Source: Macrostomum hystrix
Lineage: Eukaryota > Platyhelminthes > Macrostomidae
Assembly: GCA_950097015.1 (NCBI GenBank)
Contig: CATNEN010000039.1
Span: 15,160,501 to 15,224,500 of the forward strand
Reading direction: 5' to 3'
DNA length: 64,000 nucleotides
Under the pieces are notes generated by a model, which saw nothing but the letters and a program-made list of their open reading frames with translations, was not told the DNA's origin and made no database searches. Shown here in pieces: positions 1 to 8,900 of the stretch. The position numbers were made by a program, and so were the translations under genes. Each line of letters begins with the position of its first letter. Position 1 is the stretch's first letter.

Positions 1-285
1 CGAAAGGGATACAAGGCCAACTGGAGCGAGGAGGTATACACTGTAGTGTGCAGGGCACCAAAGCACTACCCGTACATGTACAAGATCCGAGACATGAAGG
101 GTGAGGAGATTCGCGGGCTCTTTCACGAGTATGAGCTGCAGGCTGTTCCGGAATCACAGCGGCTGTATGTCATTGAGAAGGTTTTGAAGTCAGAAAAGCG
201 CAATGGGAAAATCCGCTATCTTGTCAAGTGGGCTGGCTACAACTCCACAGGCTGGGTGGATGAAAAGGACTTAAGAAAAGTGTAG
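1..285 (+). CDS. Polinton integrase, C-terminal part with chromodomain (5' end outside window)
   Basis: The frame is open from base 1 and ends at TAG 283-285, so only the last 94 residues are present; the DDE core lies upstream of the window. The first half has the SH3-like tail pattern seen after the core of Polinton and Gypsy-type integrases (a W-S-E-E-V-Y motif, then Y-K-I-R-D and G-E-E-I-R-G-L-F). The last 45 residues are a chromodomain: YVIEKVLKSEK, then IRYLVKWAGY and a tryptophan-containing end. In this family integrase inserts the element DNA, and the chromodomain is thought to steer it to particular chromatin. The gene lies 33 bp upstream of, and co-directional with, the capsid genes, which is what identifies it as Polinton and not LTR-retrotransposon integrase. 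Confidence 0.85.
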   Translation, partial: RKGYKANWSEEVYTVVCRAPKHYPYMYKIRDMKGEEIRGLFHEYELQAVPESQRLYVIEKVLKSEKRNGKIRYLVKWAGYNSTGWVDEKDLRKV

Positions 286-318
286 ATAAGCTGCAGATAA
301 AAAAAATAATCAGATATA

Positions 319-1131
319 ATGAGAAACATTGTCATCAACAGCAACCATGGTGAAGGTATTTCTAGTGATTTTTATTTTTACCTTGCTTCACCTCTTTACC
401 TGGATCGAAATGTGGACTATGAGGCAGCTCTTGTGGAAATCCATCTACCTGCTGCATGGTTCAATCTTGACGAACCTTACTGCATCTCTGTCTCAGATGG
501 AAGAGAGCATGAGACCCTGGTTCTTCAACCTGGATGCTTTGGCAGAGTGGAGGAGCTGGTGGAGTCTTTGAATGAGCTGCTAGCCAACTCACGGCTGCAG
601 TTCTTTGATGCTAGAAGTGATGGAGATGCTGCAATGGAGGCTGATCAGTCAGGTCTGATGGGACATTCTGCACCTGCTGCGGACAATGGAATAAGGTGTA
701 CAATTGATGGCTCAAGGACAGTGGTGCAGAATAACACAGCTCAGGTGGAGCTGTATCTCCCGCCTCACCGGATTCTGCAGTGGCTTTGATTCGGAAGCCA
801 AGGATTAAAAGTCCCACCTGGGCGTCTTGTATCTGAGCAGTTCATCGGCTGCCCGCGCACCAACCTAATCAATGTGCACTGCAGCATCATTGAGTCGAAT
901 AACTGCAACCACAGCTCCCTGCTGAGAACTGTTAGAATGAGAGATGACATTCAATGGGGTGGCTATGTGAGCAAAGTGTTTAAGAAAACGATATTCTTCA
1001 CCATTCCTAGAGTCATCTATCTACATGGTATTCGAGTGCAGTTGCGAGATATTTTTGGAAGCCTACTGATCGCGCAGTCCAGCAGTCCAGTTTTGCTAAC
1101 AATTCAGATCCGTGAAAAAAGAATTTTATGA
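319..1131 (+). pseudogene. Polinton penton-like minor capsid protein, one internal stop
   Basis: The reading frame runs from ATG 319 to TGA 1129-1131 (270 codons) and is interrupted only by an in-frame TGA at 787-789; the frame before and after it is the same. The N-terminus (FYFYLASPLYLD, then YEAALVEIHLPAAWFN) and the region after the stop (NLINVHCSIIESNN, then SSLLRTV) match the pattern of the single-jelly-roll minor capsid (penton) proteins of Polintons as I know them. It would form the vertices of an icosahedral capsid next to the major capsid protein. Either the copy is inactivated by one nonsense mutation or the TGA is read through; decay is simpler. The downstream gene starts in the ATGA overlap at 1128-1131, so the gene cluster is very compact. 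Confidence 0.78.
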
Positions 1132-1496
1132 ATTACCAGCAGCTGATTCGGCATTACTCGGGAGTTCAAACCCTTGGGGAGAAACCGGTACTCTATGGCT
1201 GCGGCAGCGCTCCAGGGCTCATGACGTACCAACCTCCACCGGTTGCTACAACTGCAGGTGCAGCGCGGCTAATAGACAAAAGGGAAAGTAAAAAGCCATC
1301 TGTGCGATCGAAAAGAAAACGAAAACATTCTGCTAAGGGTGACACAGGAAAGAAGAGTTCAAGAAAAAATCAGACGAGGGCCGGAAACAAAAAGCTTAAG
1401 AAGAAGAGAAAAACTAGGAAACAGAAAAAGGTAGGACAAGGAAAGCAAAAAATCTACAGAAAAACTGTGAAACGCGTACTGGATTCTCTGTCCTAA
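1128..1496 (+). CDS. Small, very basic Polinton protein (possible core protein)
   Basis: The protein is 122 residues long. The first 50 residues are uncharged and proline-rich (YQPPPVATT). From about residue 52 to 115 it is extremely rich in lysine and arginine (for example SKRKRKHSAKG and KKLKKKRKTRKQKK), with no recognisable fold. The start ATG overlaps the stop of the penton-like gene, and the stop lies 4 bp before the major capsid start. Position and composition suggest a DNA-condensing virion core protein, by analogy with adenovirus core proteins. That role is inference; a nuclear localisation function is an alternative. Confidence 0.6.
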   Translation: MNYQQLIRHYSGVQTLGEKPVLYGCGSAPGLMTYQPPPVATTAGAARLIDKRESKKPSVRSKRKRKHSAKGDTGKKSSRKNQTRAGNKKLKKKRKTRKQKKVGQGKQKIYRKTVKRVLDSLS

Positions 1497-1500
1497 CAAT

Positions 1501-2781
1501 ATGGCTTACGGGTTCAACCCTAGACTCGATCTGTTCAAGGCGCCTGTGCTTCAGACCTGTATTGAGAAATCTGCTTATGTTGACATTCATCCTGTAAACT
1601 CTATTGTTGCAAACTCACCAATTGAATTTGACTGCCATCAATCAGCTGATGAGTACACTGACCTGCTGAATTCCTTTCTCTATATTCGTTGTCGCGTTGT
1701 GAGATTGGGTGGTGCCCTGATCAGGGAGGATATTGTGACTGATGGTGCTGTTACCGAGCGCAGAGACAGCCAAGTGCACCCGGAGAATTTTGTTCTAGCT
1801 ACGGCCTTCTCGGATGTAATTGTCAGCATCAACCAGCGCATTGTCTCTGGAGGAGACCAGCTGTATCCCTACCATGCCTACTTCAAAGCTCTCATGAGCT
1901 CCTCCGATGCCCAGCAGCTTAAGTTTTACCCTGCTGGATTCCTGGAACCCGACTCTGCCGATGAGAGCCACACCGAGAGGCATATGATCTCCAACTGGGT
2001 GGAATATGCGGGACCCCTCCTCAGCGACATCTTCCAGTGCCCCGTGTTCCTGCTCAACAACTTGCACCTGCACATCAAACTAGTGCCCAGCGATGGAGCC
2101 TTTGCCATTAGAGCTCCTGCCCTCAACACCACAGCTTACCGAATGGAAATTTCCCACTGCATCCTGTACCTTCGCCGTGTCAAGGTGGTGCCCCACATCA
2201 GCCTGGCTCACGAGCAGGGACTAACGAATCAAAATGCTCTCTACCCGATCGAGCGAACTGAAATGCAGAACTTTATCCTGCCCCATGGAATTCAGTCAAA
2301 GAACATCGAGGGATTCACGCACGGAAAGCTCCCGAAGTTCATCATGCTGGCATTTGTGAGCCACCGAGCCTTCAACGGTCATCACCACTCCAGCCCGTTC
2401 CAGTTCCAAAGCTTCGAGCTGAGCCAGCTAGCTCTAAAGAAAGGGGGTGAATCAATGTGCCATGGGGCATTCACACCCGAGAACAATTCGTTTGTGAGGG
2501 AGTACCTGCACTATTTGAAAAGCTGCCAATCTGCAAGCTCCAGTGGTTCAGTTCCGTGGATTCCCTACCAACTGTTCTCGAACGAGAACACAGTGTTCGC
2601 ATTTGATCTCACACCTGAGGGAGCAGCTCTGTGGTACGGCCAGAAGGAGGGAAACCTGCGGCTGGAGATTCGCTTTCGACGGGCACTGGATGAAGCCGTG
2701 TCGCTGATTGTCATGTGCGTCTATGACTCACTGATTGAAGTAACCAAGCACAGGGAGCTCTTGCTGGACTATTCATCTTGA
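1501..2781 (+). CDS. Polinton major capsid protein (double jelly-roll type)
   Basis: The protein is 426 residues long with an intact frame. Its sequence resembles Polinton major capsid proteins: a start that lists the protein's own anchors (FNPRLDLFKAP), IEFDCHQSADEYTDL near residue 45, LLNNLHLHIKL near 185, and a late basic strand IRFRRALDEAVSLIV. Proteins of this family fold as a double jelly-roll like the adenovirus hexon and form the capsid shell. It sits between the basic protein and the protease, the usual setting for capsid genes in these elements. Codon use is more GC-rich than in the flanking small genes. No frameshift or stop is present, so this gene could still make protein even though the penton-like gene is broken. 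Confidence 0.8.
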   Translation: MAYGFNPRLDLFKAPVLQTCIEKSAYVDIHPVNSIVANSPIEFDCHQSADEYTDLLNSFLYIRCRVVRLGGALIREDIVTDGAVTERRDSQVHPENFVLATAFSDVIVSINQRIVSGGDQLYPYHAYFKALMSSSDAQQLKFYPAGFLEPDSADESHTERHMISNWVEYAGPLLSDIFQCPVFLLNNLHLHIKLVPSDGAFAIRAPALNTTAYRMEISHCILYLRRVKVVPHISLAHEQGLTNQNALYPIERTEMQNFILPHGIQSKNIEGFTHGKLPKFIMLAFVSHRAFNGHHHSSPFQFQSFELSQLALKKGGESMCHGAFTPENNSFVREYLHYLKSCQSASSSGSVPWIPYQLFSNENTVFAFDLTPEGAALWYGQKEGNLRLEIRFRRALDEAVSLIVMCVYDSLIEVTKHRELLLDYSS

Positions 2782-2793
2782 GAGTACTGAAAG

Positions 2794-3309
2794 ATGGACT
2801 CAACTCAACTGTACTCTCTAACAAGGAGCTTTTTACCCAGCTCCAAAATCGTTATACTCACTCTCTGCTTAAAGCAGAGAGCTGTCACTGTAAATGCGGG
2901 CCAGAATTTGATGAAAAAATGCTTCAACCGAAATAAAATAATTTTCATTCTGCTAAAACACAGCGTCAGTTTTGGACACTGGGTTGTATGCCACTTTGCT
3001 GATGGAAATACAGTGGAGTTATTCAATTCTCTTGGTTGGGATGAAGAAGCTTTAGCTGTAATTCATGAATACTTGAAGGATATAGGTGGGATGGTTCAAT
3101 TTCAACTGGTTTGCAACGTCAATAAAATCCAAAGCGCTCAGTCGGACAAGTGCGGCCTGTTTTGTGTCTACTTTGCCCACCAGAGGCTAGCTTTGAAGCG
3201 GTCCTTCCTGGGTATTCTCACGAGTCTGCATGCAAAGAAGAAATGTCACCTGAATGATAAAGTACTCAGGCAATTTGAAGTTTGCTTAAGAAAAACCCAG
3301 AAACCTTGA
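2794..3309 (+). CDS. Adenovirus-type cysteine protease (adenain-like) of Polinton
   Basis: The protein is 171 residues long, close to the usual length for adenain-like proteases (about 200). The catalytic elements appear in order: H62 in FGHWVVCHF, an acidic residue E75 in VELFNSLG, Q113 in KIQSAQ and the nucleophile C120 in SDKCGLFCVYF. The Gln-to-Cys spacing of seven matches the adenovirus enzyme. In Polintons and adenoviruses this peptidase (MEROPS C5) is thought to process capsid precursors during maturation. It begins 12 bp after the major capsid stop and is followed 26 bp later by the ATPase, in the conserved Polinton order. All catalytic residues are kept, so it appears intact. Confidence 0.88.
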   Translation: MDSTQLYSLTRSFLPSSKIVILTLCLKQRAVTVNAGQNLMKKCFNRNKIIFILLKHSVSFGHWVVCHFADGNTVELFNSLGWDEEALAVIHEYLKDIGGMVQFQLVCNVNKIQSAQSDKCGLFCVYFAHQRLALKRSFLGILTSLHAKKKCHLNDKVLRQFEVCLRKTQKP

Positions 3310-3335
3310 GTATATTCTGAAAGTCTATTGAAGAG

Positions 3336-3983
3336 ATGGAATCTCAGAAAGCATGCTACGATGTTCGCCTGCGTCAGGGCAGCTGCATGATTGTCAGCGG
3401 TCCCACAAATGCGGGAAAGACAACCTTTGTGAAGCATCTAATTCAGTATAGGGAAGTCCTATTCGACATTCAACCTGGCAGAGTGCTCTGGTACTATGGG
3501 ATTCCACAGCCGGCGCATGCTGAGCTAAGCCGCCTGGGGGTCCACTTGCAGCAGGGATTCCCCTCCAACTTTGAGACAGCACTCAGATCCAATGACCTGG
3601 TTGTGTTTGACGACTTGATTGACGAAAGCTCAAGTTCTGCTTCAATGCGAAATATCTTTACTGGAATAGCCCATCATCTGCCCTGCTTTCTGGTGATGCT
3701 GACACAGAACATGTTTTTCAAGGGAAAGGAGTTGCGGACGATGAGTTTGAATGCCATGTACTTCGTAATCATGAAGAACCCCAGAGATCAGCTGCAGATT
3801 TCCGCATTGGGCAGGCAGTGCTTTCCCGAGAAGCCGAGTTTTCTGCTTGCGGTGTTCAAGCATGTCACATCGCAGGGTAGGGGGGCATATCTGTTTCTGG
3901 ATTTCCACCCGTCCACCCCCGATGAGCGGCGAGTCCGAGCGCGAGTTCTGCCCAATCAGCGCCCCCATCTGGTCTATGCTTAA
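3336..3983 (+). CDS. Polinton genome-packaging ATPase (FtsK/HerA-type)
   Basis: The protein is 215 residues long and intact. The Walker A motif GPTNAGKT is at residues 22-29, in a context (SCMIVSGPTNAGKTTFVKHL) typical of A32-like packaging ATPases. A Walker B-type strand LVVFDDLID is at about 88-96. A sensor-like segment, VMLTQNMFF, follows near residue 125. The family powers translocation of the genome into pre-formed capsids. The gene lies directly after the protease, giving the capsid-protease-ATPase block that marks Polintons as virus-like. The start at 3336 is the first ATG and leaves the glycine loop 21 residues in, normal for the family. Confidence 0.85.
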   Translation: MESQKACYDVRLRQGSCMIVSGPTNAGKTTFVKHLIQYREVLFDIQPGRVLWYYGIPQPAHAELSRLGVHLQQGFPSNFETALRSNDLVVFDDLIDESSSSASMRNIFTGIAHHLPCFLVMLTQNMFFKGKELRTMSLNAMYFVIMKNPRDQLQISALGRQCFPEKPSFLLAVFKHVTSQGRGAYLFLDFHPSTPDERRVRARVLPNQRPHLVYA

Positions 3984-4032
3984 GAATGGATCACTTGTGA
4001 TCATCCTGGTCATTCAAACAAAGAAAATTAAT

Positions 4033-4272
4033 ATGGAAGTGTTTGATTGCCATCAAAGTTTGTTTGAAGTTCTAGCCTCATATGCTAAATACACTATTCG
4101 CCTCAAGCGCATGTTAATAAAAGAAAGCCCAAAAGAAGTTGGAATTTTCCTTGCTGAAGCCTGCCACAACCTGCTACAAGACAATTTACCCTTCTCACCT
4201 CAACTGTACTTAAAAAATCAAAGGAAATTATCCGCAGAATCCCTGCAAAGAAAAGAAAAGCTGATTTGCTGA
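4033..4272 (+). CDS. Small conserved Polinton protein with a likely -1 frame continuation
   Basis: The zero-frame product is 79 residues (start ATG 4033). It looks like the short helical proteins found upstream of the late Polinton genes: a leucine-rich start, then IFLAEACHNLLQDN followed by a proline and a run of basic residues. The typical basic-then-hydrophobic C-terminus is not in this frame; it appears in the -1 frame after the A-run at 4212-4217 and continues to a stop at 4347-4349, overlapping the start of the next gene by 17 bp. The sequence A-AAA-AAT at 4212-4218 fits the eukaryotic X-XXY-YYZ slippery pattern. It is therefore either a programmed frameshift gene or a one-base indel in a homopolymer. 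The function of the family is not known to me; a membrane-active virion protein is a guess. Confidence 0.5.
   Translation: MEVFDCHQSLFEVLASYAKYTIRLKRMLIKESPKEVGIFLAEACHNLLQDNLPFSPQLYLKNQRKLSAESLQRKEKLIC
4212..4218 (+). promoter_or_regulatory. Candidate -1 ribosomal frameshift heptamer
   Basis: The heptamer A AAA AAT is in the correct phase for the frame that starts at 4033. A slip of -1 here opens a frame with basic and then hydrophobic residues ending at 4349. I see no obvious strong stem-loop or pseudoknot just downstream, which weakens the case for a programmed event. Confidence 0.3.
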
Positions 4273-4332
4273 CTGCTGCTTTCATCAAGATTCTTCCAGT
4301 TCTGCTGAAACTTGTGAAGAAGAGGAGGGCAA

Positions 4333-5114
4333 ATGCACAAATTCAATGAAATGGTTTTAATTGCGAAATCAGAGTATGAAATGCTGACACAGAGTGCAAA
4401 GCCCACTGAGTCTGTAACTGATGCGACCATGAAACAGGCGCAGATGAAGTGTGATGAAATTCTGTTCGCTGAAGATTGTCCTGACGATGTGAAGACTGCC
4501 ATGTACCAGAGTGCAATGAAAAGCCTGCTGGTCAAACGCAAGCAGCTAGGAAACGAAGTGAGAGGTAGTGAGGCAAAAGTTTTGAAAGTGGAGATGACAG
4601 GTAGAAACTTGGATGAAAAGATCTATCAGTCAGTGCCACAGAAGTTCAAGGCAAGAGCTCGCAGTCTATGGGCCATCCTGTCCGGTAATGAGTCTTCAAT
4701 CCGAGTTTATGACAATGGGGAGGTCGAGATTTCAGGCCGCTTGATCCCCGCCTCAAACATTGTGGATTTAATTCAGCACACTGTAAGAGACTCACAGAGT
4801 GCCAGTGAACCAACTGGCTGGAAAGAATTCATTGATTTACTAAGACAAAAGGACCTAAATGTCCCTTTGACTGCAGTTGGAAAGTTTGCTCGCAAGCAAA
4901 TTCTGCAGCACACTGCTGATGGCGCTGATAGAGTTCGCAATGAACAATCTCCAATCAAGGGATTAGGCAGTGAGTGTGCGTGGCTAAGGCTTAACAAAGG
5001 CAGAAGAAACGCTATAATAACTCGAATGAAAAATAGAAAAATATTTTCAAAAGTTTCAAGCGGTGTCCATACCAAAAGAGCTCGAAGTATGGCATCACCG
5101 GTACCACCACCACC

Positions 5115-5155
<41 letters not shown>

Positions 5156-5751
5156 TCGAATTGAATACAGCAGCTTCAACCCTGAGGGTCACCAATCTGG
5201 TTGGCGGAGTGGATCTAAGACTGACTGGAGGCAGGGGCGCCCAGCTTCCTTTAAGGGAGCTGGCTCTCAGCATGGCTAATGTGATCTACCGGCCCGTTTG
5301 GCCCCGAGTGCTCATCAAGCAGATGCGTCAACCCAGAGTCACCCTGCTGCTCTACCCAACTGGTCAACTGAGCATCTGCGGCGCAAAGTGCTACTCCGAC
5401 TCAGTCAGAGCTGCCCATCGCTTCGTGGCTATGCTACATCGCCGAGTGCCGGCTCAACTGCTGCCTCGTCAAGCTGTCTGCTTGAGAATCAAGACTATCA
5501 CTGCGCATGGCAAACTTAATTTTAGCAATGCACTTCCCTTGGCGAATCTTGTTGATGCATTGCCGAACGCTGAATATGAACCCGAAACTTTTACTGCTTT
5601 AATATGTAAACTCCGTAATTGTAAATGTTTGCTATTTCACAATGGCTCATTTGTACTCAGTGGTGCAAAGTCAATAAATGTGCTGGAGGAGGACTTATCT
5701 CATTTGCTCAACCTTCTCTCTGCGAATTCGTTGTTTTTTCAAAATAAATAA
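4333..5751 (+). CDS. Polinton protein: SNIVDL-type domain fused to a TATA-binding-protein domain
   Basis: The protein is 472 residues long in one intact frame. Residues 1-200 form a helical region with the motif RLIPASNIVDLIQ (near 140) and a GWKEFIDLLRQK segment, a pattern I associate with an uncharacterised but recurrent Polinton protein. A Pro4 and poly-Ala linker (about 256-275) follows. Residues 283-462 are a tandem TBP fold. Repeat 1 has RVTNLVGGVDL, NVIYRPVWP, QPRVTLLLYPTG and ICGAK followed by a basic helix. Repeat 2 has LRIKTITAHGKLNF, AEYEPETFTALICKL, LLFHNGSFVLSGAK and an acidic helix. TBP binds and bends TATA DNA by inserting phenylalanine pairs. Repeat 2 keeps both (in TFTAL and LLFHNG), while repeat 1 has Trp/Pro and Tyr at the matching places. 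An AATAAA overlaps the stop. The TBP call is strong on motif pattern; the role (transcription of element genes or DNA bending) is inference. Confidence 0.85.
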
Positions 5752-5752
5752 A
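5743..5752 (+). terminator. Overlapping polyadenylation signals for the TBP-fusion gene
   Basis: Two overlapping AATAAA hexamers (5743-5748 and 5747-5752) span the TAA stop at 5749-5751. They would end the plus-strand transcript in the 220-bp gap between two convergent genes. Confidence 0.6.
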
Positions 5753-5850
5753 TCGAAAGCGTGTTCCAAGAATCTAGCAAATTTTCATGCCGATTGAAAT
5801 GTTGTTGAACAAAATCAGTGCGTCAGATATATTTTCTTTCATCGTTGAAT

Positions 5851-5856
5851 TTTATT
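5851..5856 (-). terminator. Polyadenylation signal for the PolB gene
   Basis: TTTATT on the plus strand is AATAAA on the minus strand, about 120 bp past the polymerase stop. It mirrors the plus-strand signal in the same convergent gap. Confidence 0.5.
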
Positions 5857-5974
5857 TTGTAAAAAGTATTTCGATTCTTTAAATTTAATCGCAGACGTGT
5901 TGCGATCGTTTTTTAACATGCAGAATTAGCAGAAATTAAAATTACTGGATTTCTGTCAAATAATCAACGCGTGA

Positions 5975-8900
5975 TTAATCCTCATCATGATGGCGTGAAC
6001 TGGCTAGGCGCCGCTTGCGTTTGGTGATACCATTTTGATGCTGCTGCTGCTGTAGAAGTCGGAAGTGTCCGAACGGGAGACTACAGTTCGGTCCTAGCCA
6101 GGCACGCTTGTCCTCCCAAATGCTAAGCGCACACTTCCTTTGTTGCAGAGTGAAGAGTCTGTGTCGTATGCTGGCAATACGCTGAACAACGACAGAGAGG
6201 CTGCAGAGCTCTTTGAAGACCTTCAAGTAGTCGCTATGAGCAATCTCCCTCTTGACAACACATCCCTGAATACCTTTAGCTCTTTTCTTCTCGGCTGATT
6301 CATCGCTTGCCCTAAACGAGTAAAGCTTCGGTCTTAGGAGCAGCCACTCCAGATAGTAAGCTCCTGCTGCTTCATCCTTGATGCAACCCAGACGAGCCTT
6401 TAATTCGTTCGAGAACAGTGCATGCTGGGGTGGATAGTTTGAGGTATCTAATAACCGCTTCGACTTGAGCAGAGGCAGAACTCCAGACTGAACGCTCATG
6501 TTGCTGATTGAAAGAAAGAAAGAGTCGGTATCTCCACCACAGAGTCTCACACTAGCTCCTTCCTGCTCAATCCATGGCTTGAGCTTGTCGTAGAAAAGTT
6601 CATACATGATCATCTTCGAATAGTCCAGAACGCACTGTCCAATGAAGATTGGTCGGTCAAGTTTAATCTTGGTCTTCTGCAACTCCATAATGCTAAGCGA
6701 GCCGGTAATAATGTTGAAACTTGTCACTGACGGCTTCGAGGCGAGCACCTTCGCCTTTGCAACATCGGTGCAAATTCTAATGTCGCGTCTCTTACGCACA
6801 TTTTCCATTGTCTTGCCAAACAATGCGTTGTTTTTCAGCTTGTAAAAATATTTTTCAAAGCTGTTTGATGCAGCAGCTCGCTTTGCACTATTTTTCTCGA
6901 CATACGAAGCAAAGACGGGCTCTTGTCGGAACTCAATCATGCGATTGATACACTTTATTCGCATTCCATGTCGTAAGTAAAATGCCAGTATGGAAGAATG
7001 AAGTATATAGGACTTCTTGTCATGGCAGGTGAGCATTAGCTTCTCTGTTGGATGGTAGGCAGAGTCCTCTTTACCAAATTGCTTCCACAGCTGCTTCATG
7101 TATTCAGGAAACTCGCTGAAACTCGGCGCCATCTTTTCTGGCGCAAATGGTAAATCTTCTGTGCTGGTATGAATCTCTATCGAGTACAGAAGGTCAGCAT
7201 CGATAAGGTAGGCAACAGAATCTGTCGTTTGCAGTCCTTGAATACGATCATCTGTCCATAGGAGCAACTCTTCTTCGTCTAGCCAGCGGAAGTCTCCAAC
7301 TGGCAAATGCATCGTGAGAGCTTGTCCATAGAGGTTGTTGGCGTCTACTGCGAGGAGCTCAGTGCGATCAGCTGGTGGAGTTGTCAGGTCTGTCTCACTC
7401 TCATCATCATCGCACTGAGAGCTTACATTACGTGGGCTTGCCAACACTCGGTGAACGTTCACAAAAGTTATGCCTCCTCGAATTCCACACTCAAACATTG
7501 AATACATTTGCGGATCTGTTAAAAGTTCGATTGGAGACCTGATGGACTTTAGCGCAGAAGCAAAAGATAGTCCTGGAGTTGTAATGAAATGAACAGGATC
7601 AAGACCATCCTCTCGAAGACTGAGCTTCCGAAAATTTTCAAACACATCTGCAAGCTGTCTAATGTCCAACTCAAGGTAGCGCAGCATGTAGTCCTTCAAA
7701 TTGGTCACCTGAAATTCATGCCAGGCTCGCTGTGCATGCTCATAATCCGAGTCGCTGCAGTGACTCTTCGTAAGAAGATTATAAAAGTTTTCTTTGCTGG
7801 GAAGTACCATGTCATTGAGCACATCGATCTTCGTCAGATAATCATACGGAAAGATGCCTTTGTTGAACAACACTTCCGATGACAGACTCGGATACGAGTT
7901 TTTAAGCCGAGCCGTGATTGGGCATTCTTCTTCTGGCAAATTCTTGATCAGCTGTGCCAGGCTGGCATTCAGGAACTGATTGGAATCGATGAATTGAATA
8001 GTGAAATAGAGCGGCTTGATCTTGCCCTCACTCTCATATTCATCGATTTTGAATTCAATCTTCATAGCGAGAAACTGCTCAGGATTCTGCGGTATGACTG
8101 AAATTCTCCATCCTTCCATGAGACCCAACGCTGTTGACAACATCAGATGAATGTCATACCCTTTTAAGTTGTGCATGATGATGGGTAGAAAGCGTCTCTT
8201 TAGTCTCGCTTGCATGTTGCAGGGTGGGCAAGCGGCTCCTCGGAATATACCACTCAGGTGATCATGATCCCAGTGTTTCTGGGACTCGTTCTGAAACTGG
8301 CTTCCACAGTAGCAGCAGGCTACGGCTTCTCGAAACAGCTTTTTAGCTGCATCAGTCTTTATGGCTGCCTGCCTACTGAACTCCGTGTTCCAGCCGTATA
8401 CTTCTCGAGCGAGCTGCTCCAGTGACTGCAGGAACTCGGCAATGCACTTGTTGGGATCATCGCTAACAAAAGTGCTCACTTTGTCATCAGCTCCCCGAGG
8501 TGCTAATCCTGTCATGCCTTCTCTGTGCACCACAATGTAGCCCGCGGCAACGGCAACATGCTCAGTGACCTTCTTCGTAGATGAACCTGCTGGTAGATCG
8601 TCTTGACATGGTACATTCAGTGCTTCAAAGTCGGCATAAACAACGAATGGTGGACTGATTGTTTTTTCCCATGACGAAAATTGCAAAAAATTGTGATTTA
8701 CATCTGGCAACTCTTCCTTTACGTTGATCACTCCAGGTTGACAAGGAGCTCGACAGTGCTCTTCAAAGGCTGAGTCACTGTGAAAGGGCATCAAGCAGCG
8801 CTCACACCACTTTCGCTGATGCAGGGACACTTTGCTATTGAGAAGCCGGTTGATGCTTGAGACAGCGCACCAATGACCTGAGACCTCATCTTCCGATGGC

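Noticed and set aside
4773-5273. Minus-strand ORF with poly-Ala opposite the TBP-fusion gene
   Set aside because: It is the antisense of a GCA run and lacks any motif; the plus frame has the TBP landmarks.
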